DNA of 64,000 nt from positions 5,365,001-5,429,000 of the forward strand of contig NZ_LT670818.1 of NCBI RefSeq assembly GCF_900129505.1, read 5' to 3'. The notes below the pieces were generated by a model. The model ran no database searches, was not told the origin of the DNA, and was given only the letters and a program-made list of their open reading frames with translations. The position numbers and the translations under genes were made by a program. Positions within the stretch are counted from its first letter, which is position 1. Each line of letters begins with the position of its first letter. Positions 10,153 to 19,182 of the stretch are shown here, piece by piece. The DNA comes from Bradyrhizobium erythrophlei (GTDB lineage Bacteria > Pseudomonadota > Alphaproteobacteria > Rhizobiales > Xanthobacteraceae).

Positions 10153-10355
10153 CTAGAACTGAAATTGCTTAGACGCGGTGCTCGACCCGGAGGCCTGTCC
10201 AGTCAGCAATCCCAAATCTATCGCGAGCATATATTGAGTTTCAAATAATACAAAATCCATTCACAGAGACAGTGAATAAATACTATTAACAAGGTCACCC
10301 GGGCCTACCAGGAGTTCCTGCGATCAAGACGAATCCAGCATGCCCCTGTTTCGGC
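10153..10355 (-). pseudogene. Decayed 3' end of an O-antigen ligase/polymerase gene
   Basis: Read on the minus strand this stretch encodes the C-terminal end of a relative of the intact ligase at 27301-28668, broken by small deletions. Pieces that align: ELLVG against DLLIG; after a one-base deletion TLLIVFIHCLCEWI against ALLTVYVHNFFEWI; after another one-base deletion TQYMLAIDLGLLTG against TQYMFALDLGLVAG. It ends at its own TAG (10153-10155). The DNA of both copies is also visibly similar (core 10190-10310 against about 27417-27530). The divergence suggests the remnant came from a related but different ligase, not a recent copy of the intact gene. No start or upstream domain remains. Confidence 0.82.
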
Positions 10356-10431
10356 TGCAAGCAGAACTTAAGCACCCCGGACGTCCGCGTCTCCACTCGA
10401 TTGGCGGCCACCAGGTCGCCAGCGGTTAATG

Positions 10432-11568
10432 TCAATTTGAGCTCTCAATGACCTTGACAAGCGCGCGGGCCAATTTGTCGTCCACCTCCTCTGTGAAGTG
10501 ACTGTCAGGAAGATAACCACGCGGATCGTCTGGGGATACGATGGTATGCGAACTCAGATAAGGGACGTTATCTTGTTGTAACGCCGGACTGAGAGCCTTG
10601 AACAGATAGTCAGAATAGCCGAGATTGTTCGCGATAAAGATGACCGGTATCATGCCATCTCCTCTCGCCCGCTGTGCGAATTCATGGATCATCGCTCGTG
10701 CGACCTTGACCTGTTCACTGTCGGACCGAAAGCCATCTGCGGTGAGTATTGCATTTCGTGCGTTTCTTAGAACACGTTGGGCGTATGCGCGACGGATGAG
10801 CCGAAACAATGACGAATGATCGAGAATGCTCGCGCGCAGGATGAAATCGTTGTACATTGCATCATACTTGGCGAAATAATCGCGTGCAGCTGACCACTTG
10901 GCTGGATCGCTGAACGCTCCAACGTATTGCTCGAATGATGTATAGGGAGGGCGAATTACTCCGAGGTGATCGCCATCCAGATAAAATCGATCAGACGTGT
11001 AAGGCATTGGCAAGTCAAAGGTCCATGTCATCGCCGAAAGCGTCGTGATCATCGGGAAATTCTGCGACATAAAGGCGAGCACAACAGCACGGCTCTTGCC
11101 GCCGCCGCGATCTCGAAGAAACGCCCCAAAGGACCAGTTCGTGCTGGCACCTGGTGCGCCAACCGTGCGAGGTGTGAACCGGTCGGACGTCCGGCTCAAC
11201 GCCTGACCGAGTCGGACCGCGTGAGACATTCCGTATATGGTAACAATCGGATTCTGGGCTTTTGCTGGATAGTCTTGGACTTCCAGCGGATCATACCAAC
11301 CCGACAATGTAATTGGGGCGGTCTCGGTTCTATCCGCCCTGGTCATTCGCGCTAGCTGGCCCTCCGTCGATCTTCCGTATTCGAAATACAACCGCAAGCG
11401 AGACGGATTGGTTACCTTCGGATCGCTTGGATAGGCGAATACGAGGTTAATCAGGACATCAATGACGACGAGGCTGATGCAGACCCACAACGGCGCTTTT
11501 AGCGCGCGAAAAACGCTCCGGACACTTGAGGTTCTAGAATTGGAAATAGATGAACTGAGCTGGCTCAT
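10432..11568 (-). CDS. SGNH-like partner protein of the MBOAT O-acyltransferase
   Basis: A 378-residue protein with one N-terminal membrane anchor (about 28-50) and a likely periplasmic SGNH-hydrolase-type domain. Visible blocks are IYGMSH (nucleophile Ser in a GMSH variant of the GDS block), VGAPGAS, IFIANN and a C-terminal DSHFTEEVD with the Asp-x-His pair. Together with the MBOAT gene it resembles the AlgI/AlgJ-AlgX arrangement for polysaccharide O-acetylation. Its start lies inside the 3' end of the MBOAT gene (35-base overlap), so the two are translated from one message. I recognise no named family; the function is inferred from fold blocks and pairing. Confidence 0.75.
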   Translation of the reverse strand: MSQLSSSISNSRTSSVRSVFRALKAPLWVCISLVVIDVLINLVFAYPSDPKVTNPSRLRLYFEYGRSTEGQLARMTRADRTETAPITLSGWYDPLEVQDYPAKAQNPIVTIYGMSHAVRLGQALSRTSDRFTPRTVGAPGASTNWSFGAFLRDRGGGKSRAVVLAFMSQNFPMITTLSAMTWTFDLPMPYTSDRFYLDGDHLGVIRPPYTSFEQYVGAFSDPAKWSAARDYFAKYDAMYNDFILRASILDHSSLFRLIRRAYAQRVLRNARNAILTADGFRSDSEQVKVARAMIHEFAQRARGDGMIPVIFIANNLGYSDYLFKALSPALQQDNVPYLSSHTIVSPDDPRGYLPDSHFTEEVDDKLARALVKVIESSN

Positions 11569-13198
11569 TGCTCATGCCTATCAAAGTAACGACGATCATG
11601 GCGGCAATCAGTAGACCCCGGATTGGTACCGGAAACCGTAGATAAAAATGTGTGTCTGCTCTCCAGTATTGCGTAACTTCCATCGCCAACAACAGACTCA
11701 TGCCTAGCAGCGCAGAGAGCCGCGGTGTTCCTGCGCCATAGTTGAGGTTGCCGAAGTCGGTGGCTAACAATGAGGAAAACTTTACGATCTGGGCCAGCGA
11801 ATGAGCTCGGAACAAAAGCCATCCGTAACAGGTGATTACGAAGAATGCTGCCATTGCCCCCAGATGACGGAGCGGATGTTTCCCCTCGGCGCGGGACACG
11901 GGTGCCTGTCGCGCTTGCGCGCCCAGATTGTTTTTGTCGATCCAAATCCGGTAAATGCATAAGGTTAATCCCTGGTAGAAGCCCCATAGGACGAAATTCC
12001 ACGCCGCCCCGTGCCAGAGCCCGCCGAGGATCATTGTTATCATCAGATTTCGACAAACGAAGGCCACGCTGCCGCGATTGCCACCGAGCGGCACGTAAAG
12101 ATAGTCGCGCAGCCAACTTGATAGGCTTATATGCCAACGTCGCCAGAAATCTTGCGGATTTGTCGCGAAATACGGTTGATTAAAATTCACGACTAGATTG
12201 ATTCCGAGCAGCTTTGATATGCCGCGCGCAACGTCGGTATATCCGGAAAAGTCGCAATAAATCTGCATGGCGAACAGCACGGTCCCGATGACCACATCGA
12301 TCCAGGATACATGGCCACTGGTCGCAAAGATCTGATCGACGATCGGCGAGACGCCGTCGGCGATTGCTACTTTTTTGAAGAAGCCAAGTACAACCAGGTA
12401 CAATCCGCGGGAGGTTTGATCCAGCGTGATGTGCCGCGGATTGGAGAGTTGAGGTATGATTTGACGAGCCCGCTCGATTGGCCCCGCCTGCAACTGAGGA
12501 AAATAGGCAACGAAAAGCGCAAAATCGAAAAAGCGATCGGTGGGTTTAAACTGCCGACGATAGATGTCGATGGTATAGCTAAGCGATTGGAAGGTGTAGA
12601 AGGAAACGCCGACCGGAAGCACGATATTCAGATGCAGCGAACTGCTTTGTATGCCGATGGTGTCCAATGCAGCGCCGAGACTTTCAGCGAAAAAATTGAA
12701 ATATTTGAATACGCCGAGCAACCCGAGTTGAGTAACGAGGCTGACCATGAGGCAGTAAGTTCGGCGCGCCGGCTCAGCCATTCGCGTAAAGAGCCAGAAC
12801 AGGAGGGATATCACGGCGATGAATGCCAGAATTCCCGCGAACGACCATCCGATCAAAGGAACTCTTATAAATTCGCTCAGATCGAAGTGCCGACCGTGCA
12901 AGAGATCCAGCATCGGTGAAGGGTTCAGACCTAAAAACACAACCGCGGATATAGTCAAAAACAGCGACGGTAGGATCCACTCGCCTGACCGCAAACGGCC
13001 GTTTTGAATCATCAATCCGACCCAGAAATCAATCGTCGTCGAAAGAGCAACCAAAAAGAGAAAGCGAGTATCCCACCATCCGTAGAAGATGTAACTCACG
13101 ACCAAGAGCATGTAGTTTTGGAGTCTAAACGGGAGTGCCAGATAAAGGGCATAAACCAGCAGGAAAAAAACTATGAATTCCGGAGAGTTAAATAGCAT
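11534..13198 (-). CDS. MBOAT-family O-acyltransferase (AlgI-like)
   Basis: A polytopic inner-membrane acyltransferase of 554 residues that moves acyl groups across the membrane to a polysaccharide. Typical AlgI-like blocks: LFNSPEFIVFF at the start, LNIVLPVGVSFYTFQSLSYTIDIYR, QLQAGPIERA, QIYCDFSGYTDVARG, FWRRWHISLSSWLRDYLYVPLGG, and GGLWHGAAWNFVLWG, whose His is the family's catalytic residue. The downstream SGNH-like gene overlaps it and the upstream GT2 gene ends 34 bases before it, giving a three-gene minus-strand operon (GT2, MBOAT, SGNH). The likely product is an acetylated exopolysaccharide. Confidence 0.93.
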   Translation of the reverse strand: MLFNSPEFIVFFLLVYALYLALPFRLQNYMLLVVSYIFYGWWDTRFLFLVALSTTIDFWVGLMIQNGRLRSGEWILPSLFLTISAVVFLGLNPSPMLDLLHGRHFDLSEFIRVPLIGWSFAGILAFIAVISLLFWLFTRMAEPARRTYCLMVSLVTQLGLLGVFKYFNFFAESLGAALDTIGIQSSSLHLNIVLPVGVSFYTFQSLSYTIDIYRRQFKPTDRFFDFALFVAYFPQLQAGPIERARQIIPQLSNPRHITLDQTSRGLYLVVLGFFKKVAIADGVSPIVDQIFATSGHVSWIDVVIGTVLFAMQIYCDFSGYTDVARGISKLLGINLVVNFNQPYFATNPQDFWRRWHISLSSWLRDYLYVPLGGNRGSVAFVCRNLMITMILGGLWHGAAWNFVLWGFYQGLTLCIYRIWIDKNNLGAQARQAPVSRAEGKHPLRHLGAMAAFFVITCYGWLLFRAHSLAQIVKFSSLLATDFGNLNYGAGTPRLSALLGMSLLLAMEVTQYWRADTHFYLRFPVPIRGLLIAAMIVVTLIGMSNEPAQFIYFQF

Positions 13199-13231
13199 CT
13201 GGGTACCAAAATATCCTGCGGTCCGGACGGT

Positions 13232-14224
13232 TCACAATTTCTTATATTCGATTAGTTTAAACTCTTGTTGGCGCCAGTTGCGCCAGTAGAATTTCACTAT
13301 CCCCTGTAGCTCAGCGAATTTCGCAGCAATGGACAGAATGGCGTACCACCAGTTCTTGGAGGAGGTGGGACCGCGGCGAATAGCGAGCCTGACTACGTGA
13401 AGAGGATAGGCTAGCACGAGCAAGAGTGCGATCGGATGGATCAAAGCACCCACCACGATGAACAGCGGCAGAAACCCTGCCCAAACAAGTGCTCTAGCGA
13501 TCTCTCGTCCCCAAGTGACGTGCGGTGATGCGCGATGGAGTCGAGACACCTCGGCAAAACCGTAACCGCTTCTGACGGAGCGCATCCACCACTGACTAAA
13601 AGTGTGCATGGCAGCGTCGTGTTGTGTCATTTCCTCATTCAGGCGCCAAATCTTCCATCCGTGCTCTCGTAGCCGAAGGCACAGTTCCGGTTCCTCACCA
13701 GCCATCAATCCGGGACGAAATCCGCCGACGGTTTCGAACGCCGCTGTTCGAACAAGTGCATCACCACCGCATGCAGCGGCATCACCGATGGGCGTATTCC
13801 ACTCATCGTCAATAAGCCGGTTGTAGATTGATGCTGTCGGATCCCGCTCTCGCCGACGCCCGCATACGATCGCGACGTCTGTTCGCTGCTCCATGAAAGC
13901 GAGCGCTTTTTCAATCCAGAGGTGAGCTAATGAACAATCGCCATCGATAAATTGAACAAACCGAATATTCGGCCTGAGGGTGATGAGGGTCGCAAAGCCT
14001 TCATTTCTTGCGCGTGCTGCCGTGAAAGGCCGCGTCAGATCAAGCTTCACGACGCGCGCCCCGATTTTTTCTGCCGTAGCGACGCTACTATCGGTGGACC
14101 CTGAATCGACATATACGATGTTGGCTGTCGCGGATCGTACCGATGTCAAGCAGTCGACGAGACGCGACCCTTCGTTCCGGCCAATGGCGACAACGCCGAC
14201 GTCAAGTGAGGCGACTTGGGCCAT
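13232..14224 (-). CDS. GT2 family glycosyltransferase
   Basis: A GT-A glycosyltransferase of about 330 residues. Motifs: VVAIGRNEGSRL near the start, VYVDSGSTDSS for nucleotide binding, FVQFIDGDCSL with the metal-binding DGD, and GGDALVRTAAF...AGEEPELCLRLREHGW typical of rhamnosyl/galactosyl-transferase-like GT2 proteins. Near the C-terminus are two hydrophobic helices (around 245-285) that may anchor it to the membrane. I prefer ATG 14224 (MAQVASLDVG); a TTG at 14248 would add eight residues. It is the first gene of the operon leading into the MBOAT and SGNH genes, so it may build the acceptor unit that these acylate. Confidence 0.86.
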   Translation of the reverse strand: MAQVASLDVGVVAIGRNEGSRLVDCLTSVRSATANIVYVDSGSTDSSVATAEKIGARVVKLDLTRPFTAARARNEGFATLITLRPNIRFVQFIDGDCSLAHLWIEKALAFMEQRTDVAIVCGRRRERDPTASIYNRLIDDEWNTPIGDAAACGGDALVRTAAFETVGGFRPGLMAGEEPELCLRLREHGWKIWRLNEEMTQHDAAMHTFSQWWMRSVRSGYGFAEVSRLHRASPHVTWGREIARALVWAGFLPLFIVVGALIHPIALLLVLAYPLHVVRLAIRRGPTSSKNWWYAILSIAAKFAELQGIVKFYWRNWRQQEFKLIEYKKL

Positions 14225-14607
14225 GGGTCGCCTGTCTAGGGATGCCAAACCTTACTGGATCGCATTCAATTAACATTCTAGAGATCGCTGCAAGAAGGCT
14301 AAGCCAAGCTTAGATTGCCACAGAGATCATGATTTCTTGCCTCTGATACCCACAAGCCAATATATCATGGGCGATAGCTTGGCAATCTGCCTTCGCAGGT
14401 AACCATATGAGTTCTTCGGGGTAACCATAAGAGGTTTGACGCGGCTAAAGGGCTCTGACAAAGTCTAGCTAATTATTAGGTTTTGTTTTAATTTGCCGCC
14501 CGCTCGCTTGTTTCGAGTGGCAAATTCTCAGCTGATCGACATGACTAGCACTCAGCTGGCATTTGGCCAATTTTCACCCCGGCTCGCGATGGCGCGGAAA
14601 TGCTTGT
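14225..14607. other. AT-rich divergent promoter region with inverted repeats
   Basis: No gene. It separates the minus-strand GT2-MBOAT operon from a plus-strand glycosyltransferase run. It contains a short dyad (14299-14313, CTAAGC-CAA-GCTTAG), a 9-base perfect inverted repeat (AGATTGCCA at 14312-14320 and TGGCAATCT at 14380-14388), and two direct copies of GTAACCATA just beyond. These could be operator sites or a hairpin; none matches an operator I know. Confidence 0.45.
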
Positions 14608-15726
14608 ATGAAAGTGTTGTTCGCTCTGCCTGGCCTGCATCGATATAACCGCGGGGCCGAGACGGCATTCATTTCTGTCGCGAAGGAACTCGTCCTTGCC
14701 GGCGATTCCGTGACACTTATCGGCTCGGGAGACTCGCAATCACTAGTCCCTTACCGGTTTTTGCGCGCGGATAGCGTGGCGCGGGAAACTTTTGAATCCT
14801 TTCCGGCAATGCCCCTTTTGCGAAATGAATGTATCTACGAAGAGCTGACCTTTGCTCCAGCGCTGCTGCGTCGCTATCGGCCGTCAGAATACGATGTTAC
14901 GGTGACGTGCAGCTATCCATTCGTCAATTGGGTGTTACGCCGACCCTCGTTACACGGTCGGCCTCCCCACGTTTTTGTGACCCAAAATGGTGACTGGCCA
15001 GTTCATGCCAACAATTATGAATACCGGTTTTTCGGCTGCGAAGGCGTTGTCTGCACAAATCCAGATTTTTATGAGCGGAACAAGGACCATTGGTTCTGCC
15101 GAATGATTCCTAATGGGGTCGATTGCGAGCGTTTTCGGCCGGGCGAGCCCCAAAGGTCGGAATTCGGTCTTCCGACAGATCGTCCGATTATCTTGATGGT
15201 TAGCGCCCTTATCGCCAGCAAGCGTGTCGAATGTGGGATTGAGGCCGTCGGTCGAATTCCAGAGGCGCACCTGGTGATTGCGGGTGATGGTCCTCTGAGA
15301 GGCGCTATCGATGCGTTGGCCGACCGTGTGCTTCCTGGCAGATACACGCGAGTGCAGGTCAGTCCGGGGCGAATGCCGGCTTTGTACCGATCGGCCGACG
15401 TGTTCCTACACCTTTCAAAGGAAGAGTCCTTCGGCAATGTTTTTGTTGAAGCAATGGCTTGCGGTATCCCCGTCGTTGCACATGACTCGCCGAGGTCGAG
15501 ATGGCTTGTTGGCGAGACCGAGTTCCTTCTCGATACGGATGATCCAAAGATGCTCGCGGAACATATCGAGCTCGCATGTCGTGCGACTGAAGCCCAGCGG
15601 GAAGCCCGCGTGAAAAGGGCTCAGGCATTTTCTTGGCCGACGATTGGAAAAATGTACCGGGAGTTTTTGGGTGACGTTATTGCTAATTCAAAGTCTAATG
15701 AATCCAAAAAAACCGGCAGAATCTGA
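14608..15726 (+). CDS. GT4 family glycosyltransferase
   Basis: A retaining glycosyltransferase of the GT-B fold, about 372 residues from ATG 14608 (MKVLFALPGLHRYNRGAETAF). An upstream TTG at 14563 is in frame but precedes the natural N-terminal beta strand, so I reject it. Family blocks: the Gly-rich acceptor loop near the N-terminus, VIPNGVD-type MIPNGVDCERF, the strand LVIAGDGPLRG, and the donor-binding SKEESFGNVFVEAMACGIPVV containing the E-x7-E signature. It begins a plus-strand run of transferases (GT4, acetyltransferase, GT4, GT61). Sugar specificity unknown. Confidence 0.88.
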   Translation: MKVLFALPGLHRYNRGAETAFISVAKELVLAGDSVTLIGSGDSQSLVPYRFLRADSVARETFESFPAMPLLRNECIYEELTFAPALLRRYRPSEYDVTVTCSYPFVNWVLRRPSLHGRPPHVFVTQNGDWPVHANNYEYRFFGCEGVVCTNPDFYERNKDHWFCRMIPNGVDCERFRPGEPQRSEFGLPTDRPIILMVSALIASKRVECGIEAVGRIPEAHLVIAGDGPLRGAIDALADRVLPGRYTRVQVSPGRMPALYRSADVFLHLSKEESFGNVFVEAMACGIPVVAHDSPRSRWLVGETEFLLDTDDPKMLAEHIELACRATEAQREARVKRAQAFSWPTIGKMYREFLGDVIANSKSNESKKTGRI

Positions 15727-15873
15727 TAAGGTCGGTGCGAGGAATTTCTCGGAATACCGTCGTCGCCACAACGTTCGAATAACACCATCTTGAACAATTC
15801 GAAAAGACGCTTGGTGCAGTTTTGATCGCGACCCGTCGTCTGCGTGCCACTCTCGAAGGCGCAAGGTTCAAGT

Positions 15874-16395
15874 ATGACAGCTGATGAAGATTTTGATGCG
15901 GATCTGTCTCGCTATCCGCCGAGACCGTTTCTGAAGGAGCAATCGATCTGGGCTATTTGCATATACCGCTATGGACGACGTGTGCTAAACCGGAAGCGAG
16001 GAATCCTGCGGACAACCCAATTGAAGTTCTATTGGCTGTTGTCTCGCATTGTCGAAACGCTCACCGGAATAACGCTTCCTTTGGAAGCGCGAATTGGACC
16101 GGGATTGAGGATCTTTCATTTCGGGAATATTGTCATTCATTCGCAGGTAGTCATTGGTCGCAATTGTACACTTCGCCACGGTGTTACAATCGGAAATCGA
16201 GTGCCAGACGGTCCGGCGCCGGTGATCGAGGACAATGTGGACTTCGGGGCATACGCCCAAGTATTGGGTGGGGTCCGGATCGGAAACGGTGCGAAGATTG
16301 GTGCAATGACGGTGGTGCTTTCTGATGTACCGCCAGGTGCGACGGCGGTGGGGGTTCCGGCCCGAATTTTGCAACCAAGAGGAGCGGCCGGATAA
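15874..16395 (+). CDS. Left-handed beta-helix acetyltransferase (CysE/WcaB-like)
   Basis: An acetyl-CoA-dependent acetyltransferase of the hexapeptide-repeat type, 173 residues from ATG 15874 (a GTG at 15844 would add ten). The repeats are clear: IGPGLRIFHFGNIVIHSQVVIGRNCTLRH then VTIGNRV, VIEDNVDFGAYAQVLGGVRIG and AKIGAMTVVLSDVPPGATAVGVPARIL. The order and the His preceding VTIG match serine acetyltransferases and their colanic-acid relatives (WcaB). With no cysteine-synthesis gene nearby and transferases on both sides, it most likely acetylates a sugar of the repeat unit in the cytoplasm. Confidence 0.87.
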   Translation: MTADEDFDADLSRYPPRPFLKEQSIWAICIYRYGRRVLNRKRGILRTTQLKFYWLLSRIVETLTGITLPLEARIGPGLRIFHFGNIVIHSQVVIGRNCTLRHGVTIGNRVPDGPAPVIEDNVDFGAYAQVLGGVRIGNGAKIGAMTVVLSDVPPGATAVGVPARILQPRGAAG

Positions 16396-16434
16396 GCCGC
16401 CGTGCGCGCTGCACTCGGCTGAAGAGCTTTTGCC

Positions 16435-17724
16435 ATGCCCGATCATTTGACGATCAAATCTGCCCAGCTTGCCAGCGCAAAAGGCCCGATTGAGGCGGCA
16501 GATGGCGGGGTGCGCCTGCGCGTGGCATATATGACAGGAGAATATCCGCGGGCGACAGACACGTTCATCCAGCGCGAGGTGGCAGCTTTGCGCGCGCTTG
16601 GTCACCACGTCCAGACTTTCTCCGTCCGGACGCCGCCCGCGAGCGAAAATGTGGAAGCGGAGATATTGGCAGGGAGAAAATCGACGATCTACCTGCTGCC
16701 TCCACAAGGGTTGATAATCGCGCACCTTGCTCAGGTGTTTTCCTCCCCAGGACGGTATTTCGCCGCTTTGGCGTTGGCTTGGAATATCTGTCCTCCAGGC
16801 ATCAGAGCAATGGCGCGACAGGTCGCGTATTTTGCCGAGGCGGCGATGCTGGTGCGGCTGATAAGGAAACACGACCTCTCTCATTTGCATAACCATTTTG
16901 CGGATTCGAGTTGCTCCGTCGCCGTGATCGCTGCGGCAATGGGCGAGATCACGTACAGTTTTACTATCCACGGGCCGACTGAGTTTTTTGAGCCGAAATA
17001 TTGGCGTATCGACGAGAAAGTTCGCAGGGCCCTGTTTGTGAATTGCATTAGCCACTTTTGTCGCAGTCAGGTCATGCTATTCGCTCCGCTGGATTGCTGG
17101 AAAAAATTGCGGATCGTCCATTGCGGCGTCGATCCGGAGGCTTTCGAGGTCAAGAGACATCAGGGGCGGGGAGGGCGGTTGCTCTTCGTGGGACGGCTGG
17201 CAGCCATTAAAGGTCTGCCGATCATTCTGGAGGTGCTTGCCAGATTGGAAGACGTGACTCTCGATATTGTGGGCGACGGACCGGATCGGCAACTTCTAGA
17301 GGAGCAAGCTCGGCTCTTGAACATTTCCTCTCGCGTTAGGTTTCTCGGCTATCAATCGCAACAGCATATCCGCGGTTTATTTAAGCAGGCCGACGTGTTT
17401 GTTATGAGCAGCTTTGCCGAGGGGGTGCCGGTGGTGCTGATGGAGGCCATGGCGGCTGGTATACCGGTCGTCGCCCCGCGCATTGCTGGCATTCCGGAGT
17501 TGGTACGGGATGGTCAAAGCGGGTTACTGGTGGCGCCAGGGGACGTGAATGAGATGGCGAGCGCCGTCGATAGGTTGCTCCGAGACGCTGGATTGCGAAA
17601 TCGGTTTGCGATCGCCGCGCGACACGACGTTGAGCGCGATTTTAATATTCAGACGGAGTCGCGCTGGCTTGCAGAAATTGTGAGCAGCGCGATCGCCGGG
17701 CGAAGCATAGGGATTCGGCCATGA
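16435..17724 (+). CDS. GT4 family glycosyltransferase (colanic-acid/EPS type)
   Basis: A GT-B retaining glycosyltransferase of 429 residues. It has the N-terminal pattern of exopolysaccharide GT4 enzymes (YMTGEYPRATDTFIQREVAAL), the central HLHNHFADSS and FTIHGPTEFF blocks, IVHCGVDPEAF, GRLAAIKGLPIILEVL, IVGDGPDRQLLEEQ and the donor-binding SSFAEGVPVVLMEAMAAGIPVVAP with its E-x7-E. It lies 39 bases after the acetyltransferase and 112 before the GT61 gene on the same strand, so the three likely share a transcript. Its linkage is not predictable from sequence. Confidence 0.9.
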   Translation: MPDHLTIKSAQLASAKGPIEAADGGVRLRVAYMTGEYPRATDTFIQREVAALRALGHHVQTFSVRTPPASENVEAEILAGRKSTIYLLPPQGLIIAHLAQVFSSPGRYFAALALAWNICPPGIRAMARQVAYFAEAAMLVRLIRKHDLSHLHNHFADSSCSVAVIAAAMGEITYSFTIHGPTEFFEPKYWRIDEKVRRALFVNCISHFCRSQVMLFAPLDCWKKLRIVHCGVDPEAFEVKRHQGRGGRLLFVGRLAAIKGLPIILEVLARLEDVTLDIVGDGPDRQLLEEQARLLNISSRVRFLGYQSQQHIRGLFKQADVFVMSSFAEGVPVVLMEAMAAGIPVVAPRIAGIPELVRDGQSGLLVAPGDVNEMASAVDRLLRDAGLRNRFAIAARHDVERDFNIQTESRWLAEIVSSAIAGRSIGIRP

Positions 17725-17836
17725 GCGAGTGTCGCTCGCCTTGGCGGAGCCAGCTTGGGGACCCTCGGGGAAGATCGCGTAGACATCGCGCGGCACTGAC
17801 GCTATCGCATCTGCTTTTCCCATTAAGGAGTGGCTG

Positions 17837-19150
17837 GTGGCTGTCGCCTATCGATTGAAGAATTGGCTAAAGGGGTTGTTGAGGAAGCCTCGGAAAGCCC
17901 TTCTGCGTATGCCGGATCGCCTGAGGCTGATTGTTGGGCGCGTAGCAGTTCGAATTGTGCCCCAAATAAGGATCGATCGGGATATTTTATATCCACCGAC
18001 GGGTGTCTGTGCTTCAACCGCCGAGTGGGTTTCGGGCATTGGGAAGACGTTGAGTGCAGAATTCCGGCCAGTGGATGCCTGTTACACCGCCGACCATCTG
18101 CTGCCGAGGACAGTTCATCAACAGGTCCGTCGGCAGTTCTTGATGGACGAGGCTTATCCCTGCCCGGCGACTTTTGTCGCCCGGATTCCTGGGGGGCGGG
18201 TTCTCAATGAGGGCCTCGTCATCACGCCTGACAACGTGTTGCTTGACGACGTATCGATCAATTTCGGCGAGCCCTTGGAGGCGAAGTTGGAATATGTTCG
18301 TCGTGAATGGACATGGCGCCCGCTTACCGATGTCAAGGGTACCGTCGCGGTCCTGTCCACGACCGGCGCAATGCTCTATTATCACTGGTTGTTTCAACTT
18401 CTTCCTCGGTTCGAGTTGATGAAGCGCTCCGGCGTTGATCTGAATTCGATCGACTATTTTCTCGTCAACAGCAGGAAGGCTCCGTTTCAACGGGAGTCGC
18501 TGGCAGCGCTCGGGATTGATCAGCGCAAGATCATCGAATCGTCGATGGTGCCTTACCTGCGGGCAAGCACTTTGGTAGTGCCTTCGGTGCCGCTATCGGG
18601 AGGCTGCTACGCGCCCTGGATGCGCGAGTTTCTCAGGAACACTTTTCTTCGAGGCGTCGACAACGAGATGGAGCCAGCAACCCGGCGGCTTTACATCAGC
18701 CGCGGAAGTGCCGGTTACAGACGCGTTCTTAATCAGGGAGACGTTGTTCGGTTACTAGATCAATTTGGTTTCGAAGAAGCAAAATTTGAGACAATGTCCG
18801 TCCGACAGCAAGCTGCGACAATTGCGTCGTGCGAAGCTATTGTCGCTCCCCACGGCGGTGGACTTAGCAATCTTATATTCTGTAGACCGGCAACGAAAGT
18901 GATCGAAATTTATTCTCCCGAACTTGTCGCCGGTTACTTTTGGAAGATTAGTGCATTGCTTGGGTTGGATTACTATTACCTGTTGGGAAAAGGACCGTCT
19001 TCGTCCACCGACGTAGATTACCCCCAAAGTTGGAATGCTAGCGCTGACATCGAAGTTGATTTGGATCGTTTGAGAGAGACACTTGAACTAGCAAACGTTC
19101 GTCCGATCAAGGATGATCGCACGCAGTCTCTTAAGGTCCGATCTCGATGA
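17837..19150 (+). CDS. GT61 family glycosyltransferase (DUF563)
   Basis: A 437-residue protein of glycosyltransferase family 61. The conserved C-terminal domain shows RRLYISRGSAGYRRV, VVRLLDQFGFEEAKFETMSV, then SCEAIVAPHGGGLSNLIF with the family's HG(A/G)GL motif, followed by VIEIYSPE. The GTG start at 17837 is supported by AAGGAG seven bases upstream. Bacterial members sit in capsule and EPS loci; the best-known plant members are xylosyl- and arabinosyltransferases. With a UDP-xylose synthase in the same island, a xylosyltransferase role is a reasonable inference but not shown. Confidence 0.88.
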   Translation: MAVAYRLKNWLKGLLRKPRKALLRMPDRLRLIVGRVAVRIVPQIRIDRDILYPPTGVCASTAEWVSGIGKTLSAEFRPVDACYTADHLLPRTVHQQVRRQFLMDEAYPCPATFVARIPGGRVLNEGLVITPDNVLLDDVSINFGEPLEAKLEYVRREWTWRPLTDVKGTVAVLSTTGAMLYYHWLFQLLPRFELMKRSGVDLNSIDYFLVNSRKAPFQRESLAALGIDQRKIIESSMVPYLRASTLVVPSVPLSGGCYAPWMREFLRNTFLRGVDNEMEPATRRLYISRGSAGYRRVLNQGDVVRLLDQFGFEEAKFETMSVRQQAATIASCEAIVAPHGGGLSNLIFCRPATKVIEIYSPELVAGYFWKISALLGLDYYYLLGKGPSSSTDVDYPQSWNASADIEVDLDRLRETLELANVRPIKDDRTQSLKVRSR

Positions 19151-19182
19151 AGCAACTTCTATCGATTGGCCATTTTTCGTCT

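Noticed and set aside
15985..17055. 356-residue minus-strand frame
   Set aside because: Spans antisense across the acetyltransferase and GT4 genes, both of which have clear family motifs.
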